From: a virus
Virus record (IMG/VR): IMGVR_UViG_3300030099_008064
Span: 1-23,832 of that record
Length of the DNA: 23,832 nucleotides
Reading direction: 5' to 3' (one strand)
Made by a program: the position numbers and the translations under genes. Numbering within the stretch: position 1 is the first letter of the stretch; each line of letters opens with the position of its first letter. Below, piece by piece: positions 13,419 to 20,097 of the stretch. Below the pieces are notes generated by a model. It saw only the letters and a program-made list of their open reading frames with translations, was not told where the DNA came from and did no database searches.

Positions 13419-14357
13419 ATGAATCTTGGGTATGCTTGTATAAACATGGATCTGTCGACCCGCCCGAAGTCACAAAGAGTAACCACTAATCGGTCAATGA
13501 TCAAGAGAACGTTCCAACAACGTGGAATCGAATATGCATCTGAATTGGCATTGCAAAATTGCCGTGACCTTTTAACTATTTTTAGATGGAACGAACGAAA
13601 TAATATTAAATTTTATCGCATGTCTTCGGATCTGTTTCCTTGGTCTTCGGAATACAATTTGAGCGACTTACCAGATTATGAAGACATCTGTTACTATCTT
13701 AACGAGGCAGGATTGTTTGCAGAATTGAATGATCATCGTATTACAACGCACCCAGGACCATTCAATGTACTGGGGTCTCCCAACGAAAACACGGTACGTA
13801 AGACAATTAAAGAGTTGGAAAATCATTCGGAAGTTTTTGACCTGATGGGATTGCCCCAAACGCCATACGCTAAGATTAACATTCATGTTGGTGGTACATA
13901 TGGAGGGGACTTTGCCGGCACTGCTGATAGGTGGTGTCGTAATTTTTTGAAGTTATCTACAAATTGTCAAAACAGGATCACGCTTGAGAACGATGATAAA
14001 GCAAGCATGTGGTCGGTTAAACACCTGTATGAATATATTTACAAAGTGGTGCGAGTACCGATTGTTTTTGATTATCATCATTATAAGTTTTGTACCGGTG
14101 GGCAAACAGAGGAAGAGGCATTAAAGATGGCGGCATCAACATGGGGAGATATAAAACCAGTTGTTCATCTATCAGAATCACGCCGCGAGGAGTACAGGGA
14201 CCCCAAAATTAGACACCAGGCTCATTCTGATTTTATTTGCAATCCTGTAGAAAATTATGGTGTTGAGTATGATATGATGTTGGAGTGCAAGATGAAGGAG
14301 ACCGCACTTCTGAAGTACAGGAAGATATTGCAAAAACTTAAGGAGTCCACGACTTGA
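13419..14357 (+). CDS. uvdE: UV-damage endonuclease UvdE (UVDE)
   Basis: An ATP-independent repair nuclease that nicks DNA directly 5' of UV photoproducts. The 312-residue TIM barrel matches the family: LGYACIN at the N-terminus, FYRMSSDLFPW (65-75), HPGPFNVLGS (111-120), KINIHVGG (152-159), RITLENDD with metal ligand Glu190, VFDYHHYKF (His220, His221), VVHLSES (His250) and AHSDFI (His269). All metal ligands I would expect are present. ATG follows AAAGAAAGGCACTAAAT, and a promoter lies 28 bases upstream, so it heads an operon with the secreted hydrolase and later genes. For a phage living in sunlit water this protects infecting or replicating DNA; that setting is inference. Confidence 0.96.
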   Translation: MNLGYACINMDLSTRPKSQRVTTNRSMIKRTFQQRGIEYASELALQNCRDLLTIFRWNERNNIKFYRMSSDLFPWSSEYNLSDLPDYEDICYYLNEAGLFAELNDHRITTHPGPFNVLGSPNENTVRKTIKELENHSEVFDLMGLPQTPYAKINIHVGGTYGGDFAGTADRWCRNFLKLSTNCQNRITLENDDKASMWSVKHLYEYIYKVVRVPIVFDYHHYKFCTGGQTEEEALKMAASTWGDIKPVVHLSESRREEYRDPKIRHQAHSDFICNPVENYGVEYDMMLECKMKETALLKYRKILQKLKESTT

Positions 14358-15253
14358 AATCATTAAAGTACTATATCGCAGTATTGTCTGCGCTATTTGT
14401 GTCAACGCCGGTGTTATCACAGGCAATACACTCTGTCGAATGGGAAGGTGGAGTAAACATAAGGGTTGTTAAAGAGTGGTCTGATTCCCTCAACAAAGTT
14501 AGTGATGTTGGTTCGGTAACTTACATAAGAAAGAAATCGGGAGGCAAAGATAGTTTACATAGAGTGGGGCATAGAGATGTTATAATTTGGGTGCCAGGAA
14601 CAACAGACTTGTCTAAGGCATTTACAGTGGTTATCTGGTTTCATGGTCACTATGGTTACGTGCCCCATAGAACGTTTGAAAATAGAACGTTAAAACAGTT
14701 TGTTCCCCTCGCTGCTGACAAAAATTTTGTTGTAATTATACCAGAGATGCCATGGTCTGTACACACAAAGACTCCAGTGAAAAGAAACAGCAAGTTGTGG
14801 ATGAAACCAGGTCAATTTATTAGTTTTGTAAAACAGGTCGAGTTGGAATTAATTCAACATTGGATGATGCAGACTAAAACTGTTCCGATTTCGGATCTTA
14901 GAATAGGAAAAATAGATTATCGCATAGTTGGTCATTCCGCCGGAGGCAGCACCATAAAGCGTCTTGCTATGACAGGCGACTTGTGCAAACTGGAACCCTC
15001 AAAGATTGTCTGGTCCGATTCTTCTTATGGCGAGTGGTTGGATCATGCTTGGGGTGGGTGCCTCAAGAATACTAAGATACCTGTTGAGGTTTTCGTGGTG
15101 AGGGGGGACTCCCCCTGGAGGAACGCAAAGAGGTTTATGGCAAAATTTAAGACCCCTCCATCGAATGTGCATGTGCATGTAATGAAGCGCCCACGGTGGT
15201 CCCATAAACTAATAGGCAATAATATAGTTAATCTGTCGGGATTGTTGGATTGA
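14354..15253 (+). CDS. Secreted alpha/beta hydrolase (esterase-like), TTG start
   Basis: A 299-residue exported serine hydrolase. A Sec signal peptide is clear: MKSLKYY, hydrophobic core IAVLSALFVSTPV, cleavage near LSQA (about residue 24). The mature part has VVIWFHGHYG (oxyanion loop, 92-101), the nucleophile elbow GHSAGG (Ser195), an acidic candidate in VRGDSPW (Asp252) and RWSHKLIG with His284 near the end. The full triad order is therefore present. The substrate is unknown; periplasmic envelope esters are the simplest idea, by analogy with phage esterases that help lysis. It begins at TTG in the UvdE stop (TTGA) with AAGGAG 11 bases before it, so translation is coupled to a DNA-repair gene, an odd partnership. 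Confidence 0.88.
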   Translation: MKSLKYYIAVLSALFVSTPVLSQAIHSVEWEGGVNIRVVKEWSDSLNKVSDVGSVTYIRKKSGGKDSLHRVGHRDVIIWVPGTTDLSKAFTVVIWFHGHYGYVPHRTFENRTLKQFVPLAADKNFVVIIPEMPWSVHTKTPVKRNSKLWMKPGQFISFVKQVELELIQHWMMQTKTVPISDLRIGKIDYRIVGHSAGGSTIKRLAMTGDLCKLEPSKIVWSDSSYGEWLDHAWGGCLKNTKIPVEVFVVRGDSPWRNAKRFMAKFKTPPSNVHVHVMKRPRWSHKLIGNNIVNLSGLLD

Positions 15254-15684
15254 TTTATAAATATAACGTAAAGGTGGGCGATGTAGTAGTGACTAATATT
15301 GGTAGTGGACTGCTGATTGGAGAAACTAGACAAAAGTGGTTCTATGTGATGAACAATAGAAAAAGCAGCATGTCTAAAGATGAATTTTGGAATCTTGTCG
15401 ATTTGGGACAGATGAAGATTCAATACGCAGAAGATAAAAAATACAGGAGATTAAAGAAGTCGGGTCGTATATTAAACTTGACGGATGTAAAGGTCAACGA
15501 CTGGGAGAGATCATTGGAAGAGTTTGTAAAGTTTGTTAGATTGCCGTTTCAGATTGCAGTAAGCGACGAAGATTTACAAAATCTAAAATATGATTTTTTG
15601 CTTGAAAAAATTAGAGATTTAAATTATGATTTTTCCATTGATGGAAAATATCGAGAAACTATATTTATAAAAGTTACAAAGTAA
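15250..15684 (+). CDS. Hypothetical protein with SH3-like N-terminus (TTG start)
   Basis: A 144-residue protein starting at TTG in the preceding stop (TTGA). Residues 5-35 (VKVGDVVVTNIGSGLLIGET) have the GDxV strand and glycine turn of the short SH3-like proteins in this window. The remaining 100 residues are a helical, charged extension not shared by the others. No catalytic motif is visible. TATAAATA at 15256-15263 lies inside codons 2-5 and is not counted as a promoter. Confidence 0.76.
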   Translation: MIYKYNVKVGDVVVTNIGSGLLIGETRQKWFYVMNNRKSSMSKDEFWNLVDLGQMKIQYAEDKKYRRLKKSGRILNLTDVKVNDWERSLEEFVKFVRLPFQIAVSDEDLQNLKYDFLLEKIRDLNYDFSIDGKYRETIFIKVTK

Positions 15685-15730
15685 CGTAATAAAATCTTAA
15701 CCAGATAACATATAAAAAAAGGAGAATAAC

Positions 15731-16168
15731 ATGGGTAAGAGAACAATCGCAAAGGTCGGAAGGGAAGTTAGGGTTCATTACAAGGGTACGTTTGCCGACG
15801 GTACTGTTTTTGACAATTCGTACGACAGGGGCGAAACAATCGGGTTTACGGTCGGTGGTGGCGACATGATTCCTGGATTCGACAATGCAGTCAAAGGCAT
15901 GAGGGTCGGAGAGACAAAGACAGTCATGCTCACGTCAACAGACGCCTATGGACCAAGAAATCCAGATGGGGTCCAGCAGGTGAATAAGGAATATTTTCCT
16001 GATGATTTTGATTTTGCACCCGGACAGACCGTTGAAGGTCAGGTTGGCACTCAACCAGTTCGAGGAATTATTAATGAAGTCGACGATGATACGGTCACTA
16101 TTGACTTTAATCACCCGTTGGCAGGTAGGGATCTAAATTTTCAAATTGAGTTGGTTGAGGTAAGTTAA
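15731..16168 (+). CDS. slyD: SlyD-like FKBP-type peptidyl-prolyl isomerase
   Basis: A 145-residue prolyl cis/trans isomerase and folding helper. The FKBP core is at 10-68 and 126-145 (VHYKGTFADGTVFDNS, IPGFDNAVKGMRVGE). The SlyD-type insert-in-flap chaperone domain lies between (about 69-125: AYGPRNPDGVQQV, FAPGQTVEGQ, GIINEVDDDTVTID), closing with FNHPLAGRDLNFQIELVEV. The histidine-rich metal tail of cellular SlyD is absent. AAAGGAGAATAAC is a strong ribosome site, and a 46-base gap separates it from the upstream gene. Together with GroEL, Hsp20 and the ClpP-like protease it extends the protein-quality set of this region. SlyD is a host factor for some phages' lysis proteins, which gives one possible reason for carrying it. 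Confidence 0.95.
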   Translation: MGKRTIAKVGREVRVHYKGTFADGTVFDNSYDRGETIGFTVGGGDMIPGFDNAVKGMRVGETKTVMLTSTDAYGPRNPDGVQQVNKEYFPDDFDFAPGQTVEGQVGTQPVRGIINEVDDDTVTIDFNHPLAGRDLNFQIELVEVS

Positions 16169-16204
16169 CCTAACATAAAATGTTTTTTGTTCACTATCTA
16201 TTGT

Positions 16205-16405
16205 GTGAGCGAAGAAGACTTAAAAAAGGGTGATTACGTTTATATCACCGACTTTCCACACGGCCGCCCAATCAATGCAGCAGGTAAAATTGTTGCTGCG
16301 TTGGGCGGCGATTTTTATAATGTTTTGATGGATGTGGGACTCAATGAAGGTAAGATTATAAAATTTAAGTATTGGAGTTTAATTAAGTGCAAGAAGAAAG
16401 TGTAG
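16205..16405 (+). CDS. Small SH3-like 'GDxV' protein
   Basis: A short protein with KGDYVYITDFP near its start, then AGKIVAALGGDFYNVLMD and a final KFKYWSLIKC strand: the compact strand order of the other small SH3-like proteins here. The start is uncertain: GTG 16205 is chosen because it puts the GD motif near residue 9, as in its relatives; TTG 16187 is the alternative, and neither has a clear Shine-Dalgarno. Confidence 0.68.
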   Translation: MSEEDLKKGDYVYITDFPHGRPINAAGKIVAALGGDFYNVLMDVGLNEGKIIKFKYWSLIKCKKKV

Positions 16406-16665
16406 AAACCAGAAAGGGCAATGGTTATTATTGGACCATTATATCTGGCGGAAGTTACACTGAGTATCGTGTTGAAGGATTCACCATAGATAATCTGGAC
16501 ACTAAAAGTTTTGAAGATGCGGGTAATGATTTCGAGAGAATTTTTATAGAAATCAGAGAGGGACTGAAAAGTCTTGAGTCTTATTGTTTAGATGACGATG
16601 CCAACCGACTTCAATTGTGCCACAGTCTTGCACGCCGCCTATCGGTAAAGTTTAAGAAGAAATGA
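16387..16665 (+). CDS. Hypothetical protein (GTG start)
   Basis: A 92-residue unknown with a strand-rich first half (GYYWTIISGGSYTEYRVEGF) and an amphipathic helical second half (FERIFIEIREGLKSLESY). It overlaps the gene before by 19 bases and the one after by 4 (ATGA), so it is part of one translated string. GTG 16387 is the only early start. Confidence 0.68.
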   Translation: MQEESVETRKGNGYYWTIISGGSYTEYRVEGFTIDNLDTKSFEDAGNDFERIFIEIREGLKSLESYCLDDDANRLQLCHSLARRLSVKFKKK

Positions 16666-16853
16666 AACTAAGAAAGAAAGATCTTTACAGGGGTAAATTG
16701 GTTAAGTTGAATCCTAAGAATTATTTTGATTTTATTGACACAGATCAGTTGGGTGTTGTGATGGGTTGGCAAGGCAAAGAGATCGATATTGCGTTTTGCA
16801 ATGGTACGAGAGATTGCGTGTGGTTATGGAATTTAATTGATCCATATAAATAA
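16662..16853 (+). CDS. Small SH3-like protein
   Basis: A 63-residue protein with RGKLVKLNPKN, DQLGVVMGWQGKEIDIAFCNG and a last WLWNLIDPYK: three to five short strands with a glycine turn, matching the small SH3-like set. Here the usual GDxV reads GKLV. It starts in the preceding stop (ATGA). Confidence 0.7.
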   Translation: MKLRKKDLYRGKLVKLNPKNYFDFIDTDQLGVVMGWQGKEIDIAFCNGTRDCVWLWNLIDPYK

Positions 16854-16858
16854 TTTAC

Positions 16859-16887
16859 TTGACTTGAGTGGAATGGTATGTTAGCAT
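16859..16887 (+). promoter_or_regulatory. Sigma-70-like promoter (TTGACT-17-TAGCAT)
   Basis: TTGACT (16859-16864), a 17-base spacer and TAGCAT (16882-16887). The -10 matches four of six positions, so it is weaker than the others. It lies in the 65-base gap before ATG 16919. Confidence 0.5.
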
Positions 16888-16918
16888 TAATCATACAAAT
16901 AAGGAAGCAAGGAAAACA

Positions 16919-17170
16919 ATGACAAACTTCACAAAGGGCGAAGTGGTTGTGTTTACGGATCACTATGATCTTTTTGACATTGATATGAAGGACAAAGAGG
17001 GTATGTTTTACAAAATGACAATGAAAAATAAATGCCTAGTATTAGATCCTATCTCTGAGGAGTGGGCAGAACCTTGCATTTCAATTTTAAAGCAAAAAAA
17101 ACCTGGACATGTCCCAAAAAAATATGCTAAACTTTGTGCTAGGATTAAGACAATGGTAATTACATATTGA
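16919..17170 (+). CDS. Small SH3-like protein
   Basis: An 83-residue protein. ATG 16919 is preferred over an upstream in-frame GTG (16868) because AAGGAAGCAAGGAAAA stands before it and the predicted promoter overlaps the longer version. KGEVVVFTDHY (6-16) and CLVLDPISEEWAEPC are the strands. A basic, lysine-rich tail follows. It is a member of the short SH3-like group by pattern only. Confidence 0.7.
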   Translation: MTNFTKGEVVVFTDHYDLFDIDMKDKEGMFYKMTMKNKCLVLDPISEEWAEPCISILKQKKPGHVPKKYAKLCARIKTMVITY

Positions 17171-17313
17171 AATACGGACAATTTAAATTATTGAGTGTCG
17201 ATACGGTTGTGTTGTTGGCACCGTTGGTAGCAGCATCTGTTTTAACCATCGGTTTATTTGCTACACAAACAGCATTTAAGCAGGCAAAGGATTACTTATG
17301 TTCAAAAAAATAG
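17167..17313 (+). CDS. Small membrane peptide (48 residues, TTG start)
   Basis: TTG at 17167 within the preceding stop (TTGA) opens a 48-codon frame that ends at TAG 17311-17313. Residues 13-35 form a single hydrophobic helix (VVLLAPLVAASVLTIGLFA core), followed by a short basic tail ending CSKK. It overlaps the lipoprotein gene by 16 bases. There is no separate ribosome site, so it relies on coupling. Confidence 0.55.
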   Translation: MKYGQFKLLSVDTVVLLAPLVAASVLTIGLFATQTAFKQAKDYLCSKK

Positions 17314-17519
17314 TTTTTTCATTTTTTTTAATTATGATGACGGGATGCTTTGTCATTATTGATGATGATTGTGATTTTCGCCATCCAAGATATTCGCACG
17401 TTGAGCAAGATTGTTACTATGACGATGAGGTCGTTAGTGTGTGTGATAGGTATGGGTATTGTTGGCGAGAATCAAGAACAGAGTATGTCTGCGAAGACGT
17501 CTATGTTTGCCACTATTAG
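17298..17519 (+). CDS. Cysteine-rich lipoprotein
   Basis: A 73-residue exported protein: MFKK, a hydrophobic core (IVFSFFLIMM) and a lipobox ending TGC, with lipidated Cys17. The mature part is acidic, tyrosine-rich and holds six further cysteines in a regular CxxxxxxC-like run (DCDF, DCYY, VCDRYGYCW, VCEDVYVCHY), suggesting disulphides in the periplasm. The +2 residue is Phe, which does not signal inner-membrane retention. It overlaps the small membrane peptide upstream. The role is unknown; envelope stress, superinfection exclusion and a lysis accessory are possible. Confidence 0.8.
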   Translation: MFKKIVFSFFLIMMTGCFVIIDDDCDFRHPRYSHVEQDCYYDDEVVSVCDRYGYCWRESRTEYVCEDVYVCHY

Positions 17520-17543
17520 TGGGATTGGTGGAGGTAGTTTCTT

Positions 17544-18044
17544 GTGACTCAAGTTATTAAAAAAATCTCTTTTCTATACAAAGATGAAAGGGTAATAGTA
17601 CCCTCCGCTAATAACGGGACCTTTAGAGTTCCTGTTAGTGAGGTTGTTAATGGCAGGGTTAAAACTAGTTATAAAAATTTAACTGCTAGAGAAATCATCG
17701 AACATGACGTAATAAAAGAGTGCGATCCCGTATTGACTTTAAAGTCGGGAGAAAAGATCAGGGTTTTTGACGGCGGTGATTCGAGTTATTTGCCTGCCAT
17801 GTCGGATGGCATTATAACAAAGCACGATAGTGAACAAATCGACTCTGCAAAAAGCAAAGATGTAAAGAACATAAAGAACAAGAATTTACACAAATCATCC
17901 TCACCAAAGAAGCGCAGAACCACCGCAAAGATGACTATTAAAAATAATAAGGTGATAATTCCACCACTTAAGTATGGTGGAGATCCAAGTGATACTATTG
18001 ATGATGATTTTGACTATCCCTGGGACGACGACTACTACGATTGA
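17544..18044 (+). CDS. Hypothetical protein with acidic C-terminus (GTG start)
   Basis: A 166-residue unknown. The first 90 residues are strand-rich (FLYKDERVIVPS, PVLTLKSGEKIRVFDGGD), then comes a lysine/serine linker (KDVKNIKNKNLHKSSSPKKRR), and the end is almost purely Asp/Tyr (DDDFDYPWDDDYYD). GTG 17544 stands 10 bases after GGAGG, and no ATG serves the frame early. The basic linker next to a strongly acidic tail is unusual and could be self-shielding or a binding tail. Confidence 0.72.
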   Translation: MTQVIKKISFLYKDERVIVPSANNGTFRVPVSEVVNGRVKTSYKNLTAREIIEHDVIKECDPVLTLKSGEKIRVFDGGDSSYLPAMSDGIITKHDSEQIDSAKSKDVKNIKNKNLHKSSSPKKRRTTAKMTIKNNKVIIPPLKYGGDPSDTIDDDFDYPWDDDYYD

Positions 18045-18286
18045 TTATGATCAGACAAGAATTTGATATAGGTGATCTTGTTGAATTGGTGACACCATAC
18101 AGCACGGAAGATTCCAGGAATGGATCTATTGGATTGATCACAAAGAGTAAAAAAATCACAGAACAACCAGCAGGCGAATATCGTTGGCACAGGGACGAGT
18201 ATCATTGTTTGGTCAGCATGCCTGGCGGATCTTCAGAGTGGGTTCGTGCCAAATTCTTAAAAATGATTTCACGTGCAAAAAAATAG
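18041..18286 (+). CDS. Small SH3-like 'GDLV' protein
   Basis: An 81-residue protein with IGDLVELVTPY (10-20), GSIGLITKSKKI, a central acidic/His loop and a WVRAKFLKMI end: the clearest example of the small SH3-like pattern in the window. The start may be TTG 18041 (TTGA overlap with the preceding stop) or ATG 18047; no Shine-Dalgarno is visible, so coupling is likely. Confidence 0.76.
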   Translation: MIMIRQEFDIGDLVELVTPYSTEDSRNGSIGLITKSKKITEQPAGEYRWHRDEYHCLVSMPGGSSEWVRAKFLKMISRAKK

Positions 18287-18315
18287 TTGATTAATTTAAC
18301 AACATAATATATATT
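18287..18315 (+). promoter_or_regulatory. Sigma-70-like promoter for the tRNA/small-gene unit (TTGATT-17-TATATT)
   Basis: TTGATT (18287-18292) and TATATT (18310-18315) are spaced by 17 bases, just downstream of the preceding stop. It would drive the 29-residue peptide, tRNA-Lys, tRNA-Arg and perhaps the methylase. Confidence 0.65.
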
Positions 18316-18342
18316 GATTTTAGATTTTTAAAAGGAGAAAAA

Positions 18343-18432
18343 ATGTTAGATATTTTGGTACAAATTGTCGTTTTATCGGCAGCAATCTTTATTGGTAGCG
18401 CTGCTTTTCATTGGTGGCGAACCAATAAGTGA
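18343..18432 (+). CDS. Membrane micropeptide (29 residues)
   Basis: A 29-codon frame with AAAAGGAG 6 bases before its ATG and its own promoter. Residues 3-22 are hydrophobic (DILVQIVVLSAAIFIGSAAF) followed by HWWRTNK, a single membrane helix with a positively charged, tryptophan-rich end. The strong ribosome site is the main argument that it is translated. It ends six bases before tRNA-Lys. Confidence 0.6.
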   Translation: MLDILVQIVVLSAAIFIGSAAFHWWRTNK

Positions 18433-18438
18433 ATCGAC

Positions 18439-18510
18439 GGGTCGCTGGCGCAATGGTAGCGCATCGGACTTTTAATCCGCTGGTTCCGAGTTCGAGTCTC
18501 GGGCGACCCA
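18439..18510 (+). tRNA. tRNA-Lys (anticodon TTT)
   Basis: A 72-base cloverleaf: acceptor GGGTCGC/GCGACCC, D arm GCGC-AATGGTA-GCGC, anticodon loop CTTTTAA with anticodon TTT, T arm CCGAG-TTCGAGT-CTCGG. Discriminator A; CCA is not encoded. It reads AAA/AAG, codons frequent in these genes. Confidence 0.96.
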
Positions 18511-18514
18511 CTCT

Positions 18515-18588
18515 GCCCCGGTAGCTCAGATGGATAGAGCAACAGACTTCTAATCTGTGGGTCATAGGTTCGAATCCTATCCGGGGTG
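18515..18588 (+). tRNA. tRNA-Arg (anticodon TCT)
   Basis: A 74-base cloverleaf, four bases after tRNA-Lys: acceptor GCCCCGG/CCGGGGT (last pair G-T), anticodon loop CTTCTAA with anticodon TCT, T arm ATAGG-TTCGAAT-CCTAT, discriminator G. It reads AGA/AGG, the main arginine codons here and often rare in hosts. CCA is not encoded. Confidence 0.96.
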
Positions 18589-18603
18589 CTTTTTGGAGTT
18601 AGA

Positions 18604-18678
18604 ATGATTGGGTATATTGTTATTGTTTATATTGCTCTATATCTAATTGGCAATGTATTATACGGAGAATTAGATTGA
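18604..18678 (+). CDS. Membrane micropeptide (24 residues)
   Basis: A 24-codon frame with TTGGAG 5 bases before ATG 18604. Nearly the whole product is one hydrophobic helix (IGYIVIVYIALYLIGNVLY). It overlaps the methylase TTG start by four bases (TTGA), so it may serve mainly to couple translation. Confidence 0.5.
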   Translation: MIGYIVIVYIALYLIGNVLYGELD

Positions 18679-19574
18679 CAAAACTAAAAACACCACTTCG
18701 TTATCCGGGTGGCAAATCAAGAGCGATTAATAAATTAAAGGTCAACGTCCCCGCAGGCATCAAGGAATTTAGAGAACCATTCTTGGGTGGTGGATCTATG
18801 GCACTGCACATTACCCAGGAGCGCAAAGATGCAGAAGTGTGGGTTAATGATGCCTACTATAATTTATATAATTTTTGGGTTCAATTGCGTGATCGTGGAC
18901 AGGACTTGCAGGATGAGTTGACAAGAATCAAAACACCGATTGAGTATATCTCTAAACCATTACGTAAGAAGAAAGTAGAAAAATCTAAATGGGATAAATC
19001 AATCATAGAAAATATTGAAATCCATAGAGAGTTATTCAATAAGGCGAAGCAGGATATTGATACAGTTGACAATTTTACTAAAGCGGTGTACTTTTTTATC
19101 TTAAATAAGTGTAGTTTTTCTGGGTTAGGCGAGAGCAGTTCCTTCTCGGAGCAGGCATCAGAACAAAACTTCAGCATGAATGGTATCAGTAAACTTTCGG
19201 ACTATTCAAAGATTATACAAAACTGGAAGATCACTAATCTAGACTATGAACAGGTTATGAACGCCCCAGGTACTCGTTGTTTTGTGTTTTTGGATCCTCC
19301 CTATGATATAAGGGATGATCTTTACGGTAAAAATGGAAATATGCATTCGGGTTTTGACCACATGAGATTTTATGAGGATGTGGTAAGGTGCCCTCACGCA
19401 TGGATGATAACTTACAATTCAAATGAAGTTTTAAAAAAACGCTTTTCGGATTATAATTTTAATGATTGGGACTTGACATATACAATGCGATCCAGTAAGG
19501 TATATACAGAAGCGCAAAAAGATCGCAAAGAATTGTTAATAACAAACTATGAGAGGATTAATAGGGATGATTGA
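18675..19574 (+). CDS. dam: Dam-type DNA adenine-N6 methyltransferase (TTG start)
   Basis: Transfers a methyl group from S-adenosylmethionine to adenine N6, for Dam relatives usually in GATC. The 299-residue protein has the alpha-class order: LRYPGGK (8-14), EPFLGGGS (34-41, AdoMet-binding motif I), VNDAYYNLYNFW (57-68) and the catalytic DPPY (207-210), followed by the HSGFDHMRFYE loop. The length is close to T4 and E. coli Dam. TTG 18675 is preferred: TACGGAG lies 7 bases upstream and MTKLKTPLRYPGGK then matches the family N-terminus. It shares eight bases with a PD-(D/E)XK protein downstream, which suggests a modification-restriction pair rather than a lone methylase. GATC is frequent in the window, so the phage does not avoid that site. 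Confidence 0.95.
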   Translation: MTKLKTPLRYPGGKSRAINKLKVNVPAGIKEFREPFLGGGSMALHITQERKDAEVWVNDAYYNLYNFWVQLRDRGQDLQDELTRIKTPIEYISKPLRKKKVEKSKWDKSIIENIEIHRELFNKAKQDIDTVDNFTKAVYFFILNKCSFSGLGESSSFSEQASEQNFSMNGISKLSDYSKIIQNWKITNLDYEQVMNAPGTRCFVFLDPPYDIRDDLYGKNGNMHSGFDHMRFYEDVVRCPHAWMITYNSNEVLKKRFSDYNFNDWDLTYTMRSSKVYTEAQKDRKELLITNYERINRDD

Positions 19575-20094
19575 TCTTAAGAGAGAGGTAAATTGGTCAA
19601 AAGTTTTTGGTGTTATTAATTCGGTCAATACCATGAAAAGAAATCAGACATTACCACTGCGTACAGAGATTGTTGAAATGGCAATTGACAGGTATAGTGG
19701 CGGCAAACTAAAGTATGTTGGCGACACAGCAGATGGTATGGATTTTGAAGGTACAGACGGTCTTCGATATGAGTGCAAGATGCAAAATAGTATCTTCCAA
19801 CCCAGGACACCGCACACTGCTAAGGTTATACTGAAAAACCACAGAGGTCGCGACCTTGGTCACCCTCCGAAGACTTTTGATAAAATGATCTTCATTGATA
19901 CCGGTAAAAGAAAAGTCGGCGTCGTTGACTTCGAGGATTTAACCATGTTCAAAAACGATGCCAACGTAACATGCAGGGTGGAAAATCAGGAAAACATAAA
20001 CGTGGTTGCAGACAACGTGAAACCAGATAAGGTTTATGATAATGTAAACATGGAAAAAGTTATTTTTGAAGCAATTCAAAAAAATCTAAAATAA
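19567..20094 (+). CDS. Candidate PD-(D/E)XK endonuclease (restriction-type) coupled to Dam
   Basis: A 175-residue protein, read from ATG 19567 with GAGG upstream; ATG 19549 in frame would lie deeper in the methylase. GMDFEG with Asp59 and YECKMQ with Glu69 and Lys71 give D-x9-E-x-K, the metal-binding core of PD-(D/E)XK nucleases, preceded by a helix (TEIVEMAIDRY) and strand (KLKYVGD) as in type II restriction enzymes. The size fits a homodimeric type II enzyme. Overlap with an adenine methylase gene is the usual layout of restriction-modification genes. It does not look like a known family by eye, so target and activity are unproven; a phage-type nuclease that degrades unmodified host or rival DNA is the working idea. 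Confidence 0.82.
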   Translation: MIDLKREVNWSKVFGVINSVNTMKRNQTLPLRTEIVEMAIDRYSGGKLKYVGDTADGMDFEGTDGLRYECKMQNSIFQPRTPHTAKVILKNHRGRDLGHPPKTFDKMIFIDTGKRKVGVVDFEDLTMFKNDANVTCRVENQENINVVADNVKPDKVYDNVNMEKVIFEAIQKNLK

Positions 20095-20097
20095 TTC

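Noticed and set aside
15256-15263. T4-type late promoter TATAAATA (also 16845-16852)
   Set aside because: Both lie within coding codons (the Ile-Tyr-Lys-Tyr start and the Pro-Tyr-Lys-stop end of small genes) and are expected by chance in AT-rich DNA.
15673-15685. GTTAC-AAA-GTAAC hairpin as a terminator
   Set aside because: Short 5-bp AT-rich stem with a 3-base loop and no T tract.
16154-16188. Hairpin GTTgAGGT...ACCTAAC plus T run after the SlyD-like gene as a terminator
   Set aside because: The stem has a bulge, overlaps the stop codon, and the T run is eight bases away; too weak to call.
16180-16233. ATG at 16180 as the start of the small SH3-like gene
   Set aside because: It is in another frame and gives only 17 codons.
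17167-17519. Classical spanin pair
   Set aside because: The inner-membrane partner has only 48 residues and no periplasmic coiled coil, so it does not meet the i-spanin layout.
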